Positions 1-8,841 of a stretch of 64,000 nucleotides of DNA are shown here, piece by piece. The stretch is from Candidatus Neomarinimicrobiota bacterium (GTDB lineage: Bacteria > Fidelibacterota > Marinisomatia > SCGC-AAA003-L08 > TS1B11). A program made the translations under genes and the position numbers. Position 1 is the stretch's first letter; each line of letters opens with the position of its first letter. The stretch is from the NCBI GenBank assembly GCA_022560655.1, contig JADFSS010000003.1, positions 1-64,000 on the forward strand. The letters are read 5' to 3'. Below the pieces are notes generated by a model. The model was not told where the DNA came from. It searched no databases and saw nothing but the letters and a program-made list of their open reading frames with translations.

Positions 1-1280
1 CCGGCCAGCTGGCTACCTGGCTGATGGGCATGCTCATCTTTTTCGACGACTATTCCAACACCCTGCTGGTTGGCAACACCATGCGGCCCTTCACTGACAA
101 GCTGAAAATCAGCCGGGAAAAGTTGGCCTACCTGGTGGATTCGACTGCCGCGCCCATCGCCAGCATCGCCCTGGCGTCCACGTGGATCGGCTTTGAGCTG
201 GGCCTCCTCACCAGCAGCTTTGACGCTCTGGGTATCAGCGACAACCCCTACATGACGTTTATCGCCGCAATACCCTACAGTTTCTATTCGTTGATGGCGC
301 TGCTCATGGTGGCGATGCTAGCCTTTTCGGGTCGCGATTTCGGACCCATGTATGAGGCGGAGCGTCGCAGCCTTGTCGAAGGTAAAGTGCTCCGCGATGG
401 GGCCACCCCCTTACTGGACCGCGAACTGGCAAATCAGTTGCCGCCAGAGGGAACCCAAGGGCGCTGGCACACGGCCCTCATGCCCATTGCGACCATGATC
501 CTCATACTGCTGGTAGGGCTCTATATCAGCGGTAAGGCGAACCTCGGTGAGGGTGATTACCGGGTGCGTGAAATCATCGGTGCGGCAGACTCTTTTGTGG
601 TCCTGATCTGGGCGGCCTTCGGCGGGACTGTCGTAGCCGGGCTGCTTGCAATTGGCCACAGAATACTTTCAGTCGGTGCGACGATTGACGCCTTTCTGGT
701 AGGCTTTAAGGCGATGGTCGTTGGGATTATTATTCTCACGCTCGCCCGTGGCCTGCAATACGTTACGGTCGATCTCCACACTGCCGATTACATTTTCTAC
801 GCTACCGAGGATATTCTCAACCCGCGCCTGTTGCCTGCGATTACGTTCGTGATCGCCGCCTTGACCAGTTTTTCCACCGGCACTTCGTGGGGCACCATGG
901 CGATCCTGGTACCGCTGGTCGTTCCTCTGGCCTATACGATTCCCATGCAGTTGGAACTGCCGGAGGCCGTTGCGCAATCCATATTTTTAGGCAGTATCGG
1001 TGCGATCTTATCCGGTGCCATATTTGGCGACCACTGCTCGCCCATTTCCGATACGACCGTCATGTCGTCCATTGCTTCGGGGGCCGATCATATCGATCAC
1101 GTGCGCACCCAGCTGCCCTACGGACTCGTGGTGGCAGGGGTGACCATTGCCGTGGGCTATATTCCTGCCGGCTTCGGCTTCAGCCCTTACCTGAGCAATC
1201 TGCTGGCACTTGGAATTTTGATGCTAGTGGTCTGGAAATTGGCGCGAAATCCTGAAGATCAGCTAACCGCCGCGAGCTGA
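1..1280 (+). CDS. nhaC: Na+/H+ antiporter, NhaC family (5' end outside window)
   Basis: Inner-membrane antiporter that would exchange sodium for protons. The reading frame is open from the first base of the window, so the true start lies upstream; the first ATG at 24 is internal. The N-terminal part seen here carries the family hallmark FFDDYSNTLLVGNTMRP followed by a conserved DSTAAPIAS segment, and the C-terminal half has GDHCSPISDTTVMSS, also typical of NhaC. About ten hydrophobic segments are visible. Its last 18 bases overlap the end of the convergent CorC-like gene. The substrate could also be an organic anion with Na+, since this superfamily includes malate/lactate exchangers. Confidence 0.88.
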   Translation, partial: GQLATWLMGMLIFFDDYSNTLLVGNTMRPFTDKLKISREKLAYLVDSTAAPIASIALASTWIGFELGLLTSSFDALGISDNPYMTFIAAIPYSFYSLMALLMVAMLAFSGRDFGPMYEAERRSLVEGKVLRDGATPLLDRELANQLPPEGTQGRWHTALMPIATMILILLVGLYISGKANLGEGDYRVREIIGAADSFVVLIWAAFGGTVVAGLLAIGHRILSVGATIDAFLVGFKAMVVGIIILTLARGLQYVTVDLHTADYIFYATEDILNPRLLPAITFVIAALTSFSTGTSWGTMAILVPLVVPLAYTIPMQLELPEAVAQSIFLGSIGAILSGAIFGDHCSPISDTTVMSSIASGADHIDHVRTQLPYGLVVAGVTIAVGYIPAGFGFSPYLSNLLALGILMLVVWKLARNPEDQLTAAS

Positions 1281-2504
1281 GCCCTTGGTAATCAGGGGGT
1301 GGATGGCTACCTGTTCAATCTGGCTGGGGGACGAGCGTGTAATTGTCACTCGGCCGAAAGGTAGGTTGGTCCTTTCGCCTCTGTGTGGTATGCGGTCCAG
1401 AACGGTGGTAAGATAGCCCGCGATCGTTTCATAGTCCCCCTCGGGGATATTCAGCTGAAACTGGGCATTCAAGTCCCGGACCTTGCTCCTGCCGTCGGCA
1501 AGAACCGACCCATCCGGACGCCGCCTGGCCGCGCTGATCTGGGCATCAAATTCGTCCTCGAATTCGCCGAATAACTCCTCAAATAGGTCTTCAGGAGTCA
1601 CCAGGCCAGCCGTGCCGCCGTACTCATCAAGCACAATGGCAATCGGGCGGTGGGTGCGCTGGAGGAGTTTCAGTACATCCATGGTTGTGTTGGAATCGGG
1701 CACCATCGTCATGGGATGTACAATGCTCGCCAGGTCCGGTGGATCCTTGAACAGGTCGTAGAGATAAACCACCCCAATCACCTGGTCCAGCGAGTCACGG
1801 TAAACGGGCAGTTTGGAGTATCCCGAATCGATGAACGCATGTACCACTGTTTCCATGCTCGATGATTCCGGGACGGCGCGCACCTCGGTGCGGGGTGTCA
1901 TGGCGTGGGAGACGGATGTCTCGCCTAGATCAAAGACCTGGGTGATCAGTTCTTGTTCACTTTTCTGCAGTACCTGGGAGTCCCCCTGCCGGGTAAACAA
2001 TAGTTTCAGATCATTCCGCTCCAGGTTCGATTGGCTTGTTGACCCCGACGCAGCCTGAGCATTTGATGCTCCTCTATCGCTGATCTTTCGTAGCGGCGAT
2101 GCCAGTGGCGCAAACAGCAGCTGCCAGAGGCGGTGCAGGGGGGCCAGCAGCCGCAGCAGTTGGTTGGGGCGTTCGCCCGCGATGGTCTTCGGCAGCACCT
2201 CACCAAAAAGCAAGATGGTGGCCGTGATGCTGCTGAGGACCAAAAGCGGGTGCCAGCCGAAACGCATGAGATAGATGGTGGCAAAGCTGGTGGCCAGCAC
2301 ATTGGATAGCGTGGTTCCCACCAGCACGCTGACCATAAACTTGCTGGGGTTACTCAGCAGCTCGTTAGCACGTTGGGCCCCTCGGCGCCGCTTCTTGGCC
2401 CAGACCTCCATCTGGAGGGGGTTGGCCGTCAAAAAAGCTAGCTCCGAGCCTGAAAAAAAGGCTGAGAGTCCCAACCCTACGAGCGCCAAACTCAGCTCAA
2501 GCAT
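1263..2504 (-). CDS. CorC/HlyC-type CNNM-CBS membrane protein
   Basis: Predicted inner-membrane protein of 413 residues. Residues 1 to about 145 form the DUF21/CNNM membrane domain with the conserved EVLPKTIAGERPNQ segment. Residues of about 170-320 hold a CBS pair, with MTPRTEV at the entry and VLDEYGGTAGLVTPEDLFEE in the second repeat, and about 335-405 is the CorC/HlyC C-terminal domain. Family members have been linked to Mg2+ or Co2+ efflux and to hemolysin-C-like functions; the ion here is not known. Length and domain order are normal. It is convergent with the antiporter gene and divergent from murQ. Confidence 0.88.
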   Translation of the reverse strand: MLELSLALVGLGLSAFFSGSELAFLTANPLQMEVWAKKRRRGAQRANELLSNPSKFMVSVLVGTTLSNVLATSFATIYLMRFGWHPLLVLSSITATILLFGEVLPKTIAGERPNQLLRLLAPLHRLWQLLFAPLASPLRKISDRGASNAQAASGSTSQSNLERNDLKLLFTRQGDSQVLQKSEQELITQVFDLGETSVSHAMTPRTEVRAVPESSSMETVVHAFIDSGYSKLPVYRDSLDQVIGVVYLYDLFKDPPDLASIVHPMTMVPDSNTTMDVLKLLQRTHRPIAIVLDEYGGTAGLVTPEDLFEELFGEFEDEFDAQISAARRRPDGSVLADGRSKVRDLNAQFQLNIPEGDYETIAGYLTTVLDRIPHRGERTNLPFGRVTITRSSPSQIEQVAIHPLITKGSARGG

Positions 2505-2695
2505 TGCATCCCTGTTCCCAATCCAATTGGCAGGTTATTGTTTGCATCGGGGGGGGCTGCGCTGAGGGCAACAGGTCTCTGCTTGGGTTTCAACGTGGTT
2601 TGGGTCGCGACATATTGCTCAACGTGATCAGACTTGCATGATTAAATTGATATCCTGAATGACCGTCGGTCTACACGAAGTATAGCTTAACGGGG
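2505..2695. promoter_or_regulatory. Divergent intergenic region before murQ
   Basis: These 191 bases separate the divergent CorC-like and murQ genes and must hold promoters for both. A possible -10 hexamer TATAGC lies at 2681-2686, only nine bases before the murQ ATG, but no good -35 box sits at the right distance. No ribosome binding site of normal spacing precedes the murQ ATG. A CCAATTGG palindrome occurs near 2523. Nothing else is recognisable. Confidence 0.3.
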
Positions 2696-3640
2696 ATGAA
2701 AAAGCAAGTGGAAGCGTCCAGTGTGCCCTTGGACGAATTGAGTCGCCGGGGCGATCTTATCACCGAGCACCGTAACGCGGCCTCAGAGAACCTGGACCTG
2801 ATGCCGGTGGAGGAGGTGCTGCGCCTCATCAACTCCGAGGATGCAACCGTGCCGGAGGCGGTGGCCAGAGCTATTCCGCGCATCGCCGAGTTTGTCGATC
2901 GAGTGGTAGGGAGTTTCCGCTCAGGGGGTCGGCTGATTTATGCCGGCGCTGGAACCAGCGGTCGGCTGGGTGTGCTGGATGCCGCCGAGTGTCCCCCCAC
3001 TTTTTCCGTGCCACCCGACATGGTGGCGGGAATCATCGCCGGAGGACCGCCTGCGCTGACCCGCCCTGTGGAAGGGGTAGAGGATTCGCCCGCGGCAGGG
3101 GCCGACGCTCTGAAGGAGCTAACTCCCACGGCCGCCGACTGTGTGCTGGGCATCGCCACCGGGGCCACCACACCTTTTGTTCATGGCGTACTGGACTACG
3201 CCCGCCAGGTGGGAGCCCATACCGGCTTCCTGGTGTGTACATCCGAGGATAATGTACACGGCCACGCCGACACCATTATTCCGGTCGTGGTGGGGCCGGA
3301 GGTGCTGACCGGGTCCACCCGCATGAAGGCTGGCACCGCCACTAAACTGGTGCTCAACATGATTACCACCACAGCCATGGTGCAGCTCCATAAGACCTAC
3401 GGCAATCTGATGGTCGATTTGAAGGCGCTCAACGCCAAGTTGTGGGATCGGGGTACACGCATCATCGTGGCGGTTACCGGAAGGGAGTACGAGGCCGCAT
3501 ATGAGTTGCTCAGGCGGGCCGATGGCGAGGTCAAGACCGCCCTCGTCATGGGAACTCAGGATTGGTCGGCGACGAAGTCCCGGCGGCGCCTGGCAGAAAG
3601 CGGCGGCGCCCTGCGCCAGGTGCTGGAAAGCGAGGACTAA
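2696..3640 (+). CDS. murQ: N-acetylmuramic acid 6-phosphate etherase MurQ
   Basis: Cytoplasmic enzyme that splits the lactyl ether of MurNAc-6-phosphate to give GlcNAc-6-phosphate and D-lactate in cell-wall recycling. The 314-residue protein is of normal length. It has the SIS-fold signature GAGTSGRLGVLDAAECPPTF at about 81-100, with the conserved glutamate in AAEC as a catalytic candidate, and the second family signature TGSTRMKAGTATKLVLNM. The next gene, three bases on, is anmK, which makes its substrate, so the pair is a coherent unit. The ATG at 2696 has no clear ribosome binding site. Confidence 0.95.
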   Translation: MKKQVEASSVPLDELSRRGDLITEHRNAASENLDLMPVEEVLRLINSEDATVPEAVARAIPRIAEFVDRVVGSFRSGGRLIYAGAGTSGRLGVLDAAECPPTFSVPPDMVAGIIAGGPPALTRPVEGVEDSPAAGADALKELTPTAADCVLGIATGATTPFVHGVLDYARQVGAHTGFLVCTSEDNVHGHADTIIPVVVGPEVLTGSTRMKAGTATKLVLNMITTTAMVQLHKTYGNLMVDLKALNAKLWDRGTRIIVAVTGREYEAAYELLRRADGEVKTALVMGTQDWSATKSRRRLAESGGALRQVLESED

Positions 3641-3643
3641 TCT

Positions 3644-4765
3644 GTGGGGGTCGCGGCCCGGGAATGGACCGTTCTGGGCTTGATGTCGGGTACCTCCATG
3701 GATGGGGTGGACGCCTGCCTCGCCCGCATCGACCTGGCCGACGACGGGCTGGCTTTTGAGTGCCTGGATGCCGTTGCGATCGCCTTTGAATCGGATGACC
3801 AGGCCGCCATCAGGCGTTCCCTCACAGGCAATGCGGACGAGCTGGCGGGCCTGCACGCCCGGCTGGGAACCGTATATGCAGAGGTGGCAGAGCGCTTCCT
3901 GCGCGGGCGTAAACCGGACCTGGTGGGCTGCCACGGCCAGACCGTGGCCCACCGGGACGGGCAGTATACACTGCAGCTGGGTTCGACCGCGCTGTTGAGC
4001 CAAACGCTACAGGTTCCCGTGGTCTCCAACTTTCGGGACGCTGACTTGGCGGCAGGGGGCAACGGAGCGCCCCTGATGCCCTTTCTGGACTGGCTGTTGG
4101 CCAAGTCCCGCCCGACGCCCACGGTGCTGGTGAACATCGGTGGGGTGGCGAACATTTCCGCCATTTTTCCGGGCGCTGACCGGGACGCGGTGACAGGGTT
4201 CGACACAGGGCCGGGGATGGGTCTGATCGATGAGGCGGCCCAGTCGATATTCGGCGAGCCTTACGATCAGGACGGCCGCCTCAGCAGCCCCGGTGAAGCC
4301 CACGACGGGCTTCTCGCCCAGCTGATGGCGCACCCCTTTGTCATCCGCCAGCCGCCCAAGTCCACTGGGCGGGATGAGTTCGGCGGCCAGCTGGTGGCTC
4401 GCTTGAACGGCCAGTTTCAACTGCCGCCTGCGGACACGCTACGCACGCTGGTGAGGTTCACGGCCCGTTCGGTGGCAGCCAATATCCGGCAATTTGTGCC
4501 GGGGTACAAGCAGTTCGATACGCTGATTGTAAGCGGTGGGGGGGTGCACCACCCGCTGGTGATGGCCGACCTCCGGGCGGAATTTCCCACCACGAAAGTG
4601 GTGACTTCAAAAGCGTTAGGCATTGACCCCGACTACAAGGAAGCGCTGCTGGTAGCCGTGCTGGCGGTAGCGCACGCGCAGGGAATGGCTGGCAACATGC
4701 CGGGAGTTACCGGCGCTGGTAGGCAGGTAATTTTGGGACAAGTTACGTCGGTTCAGGAGATCTGA
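3644..4765 (+). CDS. anmK: Anhydro-N-acetylmuramic acid kinase AnmK
   Basis: Phosphorylates and hydrolyses 1,6-anhydro-MurNAc to MurNAc-6-phosphate, the substrate of MurQ encoded just upstream. The 373-residue protein starts at a GTG three bases after the murQ stop. The family motif GLMSGTSMDGVD is at about residues 11-22, followed by GCHGQTVAHR, LVNIGGVANIS and FDTGPGMGLIDE, all part of the ASKHA nucleotide and sugar site. SGGGVHHP near residue 300 is the C-terminal family motif. Its stop is followed at once by the next ATG, so the run is probably one transcript. Confidence 0.95.
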   Translation: MGVAAREWTVLGLMSGTSMDGVDACLARIDLADDGLAFECLDAVAIAFESDDQAAIRRSLTGNADELAGLHARLGTVYAEVAERFLRGRKPDLVGCHGQTVAHRDGQYTLQLGSTALLSQTLQVPVVSNFRDADLAAGGNGAPLMPFLDWLLAKSRPTPTVLVNIGGVANISAIFPGADRDAVTGFDTGPGMGLIDEAAQSIFGEPYDQDGRLSSPGEAHDGLLAQLMAHPFVIRQPPKSTGRDEFGGQLVARLNGQFQLPPADTLRTLVRFTARSVAANIRQFVPGYKQFDTLIVSGGGVHHPLVMADLRAEFPTTKVVTSKALGIDPDYKEALLVAVLAVAHAQGMAGNMPGVTGAGRQVILGQVTSVQEI

Positions 4766-6124
4766 ATGAACGAAAGCATCTTTCGCATGTACGATATCCG
4801 GGGCGTCGTGGAGCGCGACTTTTCCGAAGAGGTGGTCACCGATCTAGGTCGGGCGTTCGGCACTTTTGTACAGCGGCAGGGTGGCCGCAGTGTCGCCCTC
4901 AGCGGGGATATCCGGCTGAGTACGCCGGCCCTGAAGGGTTGGTTCGGTGAAGGGCTGCTGGAGACCGGGACTGAGATCATCGACATCGGCACCGTGCCGA
5001 CCCCGGCCAACTACTTCAGCATGTACCATCTTGACGTGGATGGCGCCGTTCAGATTACGGGCAGCCACAACCCGCCCGAGTTCAACGGTTTCAAGTTGTC
5101 GTACCGACGGGCGGCCGTCTATGGGGAGCAGATTCAGGATTTGCTCGCCCTCATTCAAAAGGGCGATTTTGAACGCGGGGTTGGCAGCCGCCGCGAAGAG
5201 GATATCCTCACCCCTTATCTTGACATGCTGGCAGACAAGATCGAGCTGGAACGCCCTCTGAAAGTGGCCATGGACTGCGGCAACGCGGCGGGCGCCCTGA
5301 CGGCTCCCGCCATTTTCAAGCGGTTAGGCGTGCAACTCACGGAGCTTTTCTGTGAGGTGGATGGCCGGTTCCCAAACCATCATCCGGATCCCACCGAAAT
5401 CAAGAATCTGGCGCAACTGATTGCGGAGGTAAAGTCAGGGCAGTACGACTTCGGGGTGGCCTACGACGGTGACGCGGACCGGGTGGGGATCGTGGATGAT
5501 CAGGGGGAGGTGGTCTGGGCCGACACGCTCATGGCCCTCTTCCTGGATGAAGTGGCCAAGCCGGGGGAAGCCATAATCTTCGATGTGAAGTGCTCACAGG
5601 CGCTGGAAGAGGAGATCGTCCGTCACGGCGCCAAGCCGGTGATGTGGAAGACCGGCCACAGCCTGATCAAGGAGAAGATGCGGGAGTTGCAGGTGGGTTT
5701 TGCGGGCGAGATGAGCGGCCACCTCTTTTTCGGTGACGAGTTTTACGGCTTCGATGATGCCGTCTACGTATCCCTGAGGCTGGCCCGGTTTCTATCCCGC
5801 CGCAAAGAGCGGCTGTCGGATCTGATTGCCAGGATCCCCAGCTATTACAGCACTCCTGAGATGCGCTTGGCGTGTCCAACCGACGAGGAAAAATTCCGTA
5901 TCGCCCAGGCTGCGGAGACCTACTTCAAGGAACGCTACGAATGCATTGATATCGATGGCGTGCGCATACAGTTTGGCGATGGATGGGGTCTGGTGCGGGC
6001 CTCCAATACCCAGCCGGTCATCGTCTGCCGTTTCGAAGCGCGTACACCCCAGCGTCGCGATGAAATTCAGGCCGAGGTCCTGGGCAAGCTGGGCGACTTC
6101 GGCGAGATTGAGATGGTGGGTTGA
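4766..6124 (+). CDS. Phosphomannomutase/phosphoglucomutase
   Basis: Alpha-D-phosphohexomutase of 452 residues that interconverts hexose 1- and 6-phosphates. The active-site serine loop is ITGSHNPPEFNGFK near residue 98, the metal loop is DGDADRVGIVDD near 235, the sugar-binding loop is GEMSGHLFF near 318, and the C-terminal phosphate-binding loop is RASNTQPVIV near 412. The GEMSGH form matches the dual phosphomannomutase/phosphoglucomutase group. The ATG abuts the anmK stop without spacing and the stop overlaps the next gene's TTG. Together with the isomerase two genes on, it could supply mannose-1-phosphate or glucose-1-phosphate for surface sugars. Confidence 0.93.
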   Translation: MNESIFRMYDIRGVVERDFSEEVVTDLGRAFGTFVQRQGGRSVALSGDIRLSTPALKGWFGEGLLETGTEIIDIGTVPTPANYFSMYHLDVDGAVQITGSHNPPEFNGFKLSYRRAAVYGEQIQDLLALIQKGDFERGVGSRREEDILTPYLDMLADKIELERPLKVAMDCGNAAGALTAPAIFKRLGVQLTELFCEVDGRFPNHHPDPTEIKNLAQLIAEVKSGQYDFGVAYDGDADRVGIVDDQGEVVWADTLMALFLDEVAKPGEAIIFDVKCSQALEEEIVRHGAKPVMWKTGHSLIKEKMRELQVGFAGEMSGHLFFGDEFYGFDDAVYVSLRLARFLSRRKERLSDLIARIPSYYSTPEMRLACPTDEEKFRIAQAAETYFKERYECIDIDGVRIQFGDGWGLVRASNTQPVIVCRFEARTPQRRDEIQAEVLGKLGDFGEIEMVG

Positions 6125-7080
6125 ACCTCGCTCCGGCAGAGCTGGACCGACTGCGGGGGCAGATCAATGACCGGCTGGGAGAGGTTTATCCCCAGGGGCC
6201 AGGTCTACTCAAGGAACCGGTGCACTACGCGCTGGCCGGCAAGGGCAAGCGGCTGCGTCCTATTCTCACATTGCTTGCCAACCAGTGCCTGGGGGGCACC
6301 GTGGAGGGCGCCCTGCATGCTGCCGTGGCGGTGGAAATGCTCCACAACTTCACCCTGGTTCACGACGATATCATGGACCGGGATGGGATGCGGCACGGTC
6401 AGGCCAGTGTGCATGCGCGTTGGGATGACGGCGTGGCCCTGCTCGCCGGGGATGCCATGCTGGTACTGGCCATTGCGGAGCTGCGCCTGTCACCCGCCCA
6501 TGGGGATGCGCTGATGAGCAGCTTCACGCGGGGGGCGCTGGCGGTTTGCGAGGGGCAGGCACTGGACAAGGAGTACGAGGACCGGCCGATGGTATCGCTG
6601 GATGATTATCTGCGCATGATCGACCTGAAGACTGGCCATATGCTGGGGATGGCATCCGAGTTGGGCGCCATCGCTGCCGGTGCCAACGAAGAGCACATCA
6701 ACAATTTGAGGCGCTTCGGACAACTCTTGGGGCGGGCCTTTCAGGTTCAGGATGATCTGCTGGAAATATTCTCTGACTCCCATACGATGGGTAAGAGTCT
6801 GGGCAGCGATATCCTGTCGGAGAAAAAGACTTACCTGATGGTCATGGCTTTGGAAGCATTCCCCGACCGGGTGCATCAGGCCACCGAAGCAGCCAGGACC
6901 GATATGGCGGCTGGCATGGAGGCTCTTCGCCGCCTCATTGACCACGAGGGCATTCGTAGTCAGGCCGAGGAGAGCATCGTCAGCACGGTCGCCCAGGCCA
7001 AGCGTCACCTCGAATCGGTGGGCCCTGGCAAACTGGTTCTGGCAGACTTTGCCGATATGGTCTTGGAACGCGACCGCTAG
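6121..7080 (+). CDS. Polyprenyl (geranylgeranyl-type) diphosphate synthase
   Basis: Isoprenyl diphosphate synthase of 319 residues that condenses isopentenyl diphosphate with allylic diphosphates. The first aspartate-rich motif is VHDDIMDRD near residue 80 and the basic GKGKRLRP lies near 39. The second motif reads QVQDDLLEIF near 210, with glutamate where the family normally has the last aspartate of DDxxD. GKSLGSDILSEKKT follows as usual. It starts at a TTG overlapping the mutase stop (TTGA). Chain length cannot be read with confidence; FPP, GGPP or longer are possible. Confidence 0.88.
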   Translation: MNLAPAELDRLRGQINDRLGEVYPQGPGLLKEPVHYALAGKGKRLRPILTLLANQCLGGTVEGALHAAVAVEMLHNFTLVHDDIMDRDGMRHGQASVHARWDDGVALLAGDAMLVLAIAELRLSPAHGDALMSSFTRGALAVCEGQALDKEYEDRPMVSLDDYLRMIDLKTGHMLGMASELGAIAAGANEEHINNLRRFGQLLGRAFQVQDDLLEIFSDSHTMGKSLGSDILSEKKTYLMVMALEAFPDRVHQATEAARTDMAAGMEALRRLIDHEGIRSQAEESIVSTVAQAKRHLESVGPGKLVLADFADMVLERDR

Positions 7081-7089
7081 TAGCGACCT

Positions 7090-8193
7090 GTGCCTCTGAT
7101 GTCAGACCGTCTCGACATCCTTAAGCGGATCAAGAAACTGGACCACCAGGACATGGGCGCTGCCATCCAGGACTGCCCCCAACAGATTGTCCGCCTGCTG
7201 GACGCCACCGGCGCCTGGAAGCCCCGCGCTACGGAGCAGGCACCCAAGCAGGTGCTGTACATGGGGATGGGAGGCTCGGCCATCGGTGGTGACATGGCGC
7301 GGGTCTGGGTGGAGCGCCAGTCGAAGGTGCCCATGTGGGTGCAGCGCGGCTACGATGTCCCGGAATGGGTGGGGCCAGGTACTCTGGCGGTGGCTTCGTC
7401 CTACTCGGGCAACACCGAAGAAACGCTGTCCGCCGTTGAGCAGGCTGCTGAGCGGGGCGCCAGTGTGATAGCGGTGGCCAGTGGAGGTGAGCTGCTTGAG
7501 CAGGCAGAAGGCCAGGGCTGGAAGGTTATCAAGCTGCCGGGCGGCCTGCAGCCCAGGGCCGCCATCGGCTATTCGTTGGCCGCCATTGGGCAAGTGCTCG
7601 TGGCCCACGATGTGCTGCCGGAGTCGACTCTGGATGAGCTGCGCGCCGGCGCCAGTCAGATGGCCGCAGAGGGTATGAGGTGGGCCGATCCCGGTGATGC
7701 GACGAATCAACCGCTGCAACTGGCCGGTCTAATCGGTGACCGGCTGCCGGTCATCTACGGTTCAAGTGGCAGCACCGAGGCGCTGGCCATCCGGCTGCGG
7801 GGTCAGCTGGCCGAAAACAGCAAACTGCTGGCCAGCCATCACCTGTTGCCCGAGCAAAACCATAACGAAATTGTGGGGGTGGCGGCACGCGTGAGGGAGC
7901 GGCACGACCTGTTGATCTTCTGGCTCACCGATACCGATGACCACCCCCGCGTGCAACTACGTCGTAGCCTAGCTGGTGGGCTCATGGGGATAGCCCCGTC
8001 GGATGCTGCGCAACCGCCCCAGCAAGTCACAATGAGTGGGACTGGGAGCAGCCTCATCCAGCGCAATTTGTCCCTGCTGCACCAGATCGACTGGCTGTCG
8101 TATTACGCCGCCCTGATCCGTGGCTGGGACCCGTCGGCTATCGACGTGCTGACAGAACTGAAGATTCAGCTGGGTACCCCCGGCCAAGAGTGA
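7090..8193 (+). CDS. Bifunctional phosphoglucose/phosphomannose isomerase
   Basis: Sugar isomerase of the SIS family (367 residues) related to archaeal-type PGI/PMI enzymes that convert glucose-6-phosphate or mannose-6-phosphate to fructose-6-phosphate. The first SIS lobe has MGGSAIGGDM near residue 58 and SSYSGNTEETLSA near 100. The second lobe carries LPEQNHNEIVG near 256, where the glutamate and histidine are the usual catalytic residues. The start may be the GTG at 7090 or the ATG at 7099. It follows the prenyl synthase by nine bases and overlaps a possible GTG of the next gene. Confidence 0.9.
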   Translation: MPLMSDRLDILKRIKKLDHQDMGAAIQDCPQQIVRLLDATGAWKPRATEQAPKQVLYMGMGGSAIGGDMARVWVERQSKVPMWVQRGYDVPEWVGPGTLAVASSYSGNTEETLSAVEQAAERGASVIAVASGGELLEQAEGQGWKVIKLPGGLQPRAAIGYSLAAIGQVLVAHDVLPESTLDELRAGASQMAAEGMRWADPGDATNQPLQLAGLIGDRLPVIYGSSGSTEALAIRLRGQLAENSKLLASHHLLPEQNHNEIVGVAARVRERHDLLIFWLTDTDDHPRVQLRRSLAGGLMGIAPSDAAQPPQQVTMSGTGSSLIQRNLSLLHQIDWLSYYAALIRGWDPSAIDVLTELKIQLGTPGQE

Positions 8194-8201
8194 CGGCGTC
8201 C

Positions 8202-8230
8202 TTGACATGGTTTCGGGTGGGGAGTATATT
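8202..8230 (+). promoter_or_regulatory. Near-consensus sigma-70 promoter for the BFN gene
   Basis: TTGACA at 8202-8207 and TATATT at 8225-8230 are separated by exactly 17 bases, a near-perfect housekeeping promoter. Transcription would start near 8237, four or so bases before the ATG at 8241, so the message would be almost leaderless. The promoter begins just after the stop of the upstream isomerase gene and could give the nuclease gene independent expression within the operon. Confidence 0.65.
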
Positions 8231-8240
8231 GTCCACCGAT

Positions 8241-8825
8241 ATGATCCAGCTGCTCGTGGAGAAGATTTCATTTTACCCGCCCAGCAAGGGATATGCCATA
8301 TTACTGAAAGAAATGGCCGGGGAACGCTTTCTGCCCGTGATAGTGGGCAGTTTCGAGGCCCAGTCTATCGCCCTGGCCCTGGAAGACGTGCAGATGCCCC
8401 GTCCCATGACGCACGACCTGTTTTGCAATATTCTGGAGGACCTCAGCGTAGAGGTGAGCGAGGTTTTGATATCGGAGCTGCAGGAGGGTACGTTTTACTC
8501 AAAAATCAGTCTGATCAGTCAGGTGGGGACGGCCGATATTGATGCCCGCCCCAGCGATGCGATAGCCTTGGCCCTTAGAGTGGGAGCACCCATCTATGCC
8601 TCGGAAGCTGTCATGGATGAGGCTTCGGTGCATGATATTCTTGAGCAGACTGTCCCTCCTCCGTCGATATCACCCGCGGATGAAACAGAGCCGAAGCAAC
8701 CTGAAGAACGTCTAAAGCGGTTGGAAATCCAACTTGAGCGTGCCGTAACCTCTGAAAACTATGAAAAGGCCGCCGAGCTGCGGGACAAGATTAAGAAGAT
8801 CCAGACGGAGACAACCAAGCCGTGA
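8241..8825 (+). CDS. Bifunctional nuclease (BFN/DUF151) with C-terminal UVR motif
   Basis: A 194-residue protein of the bifunctional nuclease family (DUF151), some members of which have DNase and RNase activity. Residues 1 to about 130 are the BFN domain, with the conserved stretches LPVIVGSFEAQSIA, PRPMTHDLF and DARPSDAIALALR. About 160-193 is a UVR-type helical hairpin (ENYEKAAELRDKIK) as in UvrB/UvrC partners. The ATG at 8241 fits the family N-terminus. A GTG at 8190 that overlaps the previous stop (GTGA) would add 17 residues and could serve read-through transcripts. Function in this organism is unknown. Confidence 0.85.
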   Translation: MIQLLVEKISFYPPSKGYAILLKEMAGERFLPVIVGSFEAQSIALALEDVQMPRPMTHDLFCNILEDLSVEVSEVLISELQEGTFYSKISLISQVGTADIDARPSDAIALALRVGAPIYASEAVMDEASVHDILEQTVPPPSISPADETEPKQPEERLKRLEIQLERAVTSENYEKAAELRDKIKKIQTETTKP

Positions 8826-8841
8826 TTGCGTGGCGGGCAGC

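Noticed and set aside
2681-2695. Leaderless murQ start driven by TATAGC
   Set aside because: The -10-like hexamer is well placed for a leaderless message but no -35 box of fair quality accompanies it; noted only as a possibility.
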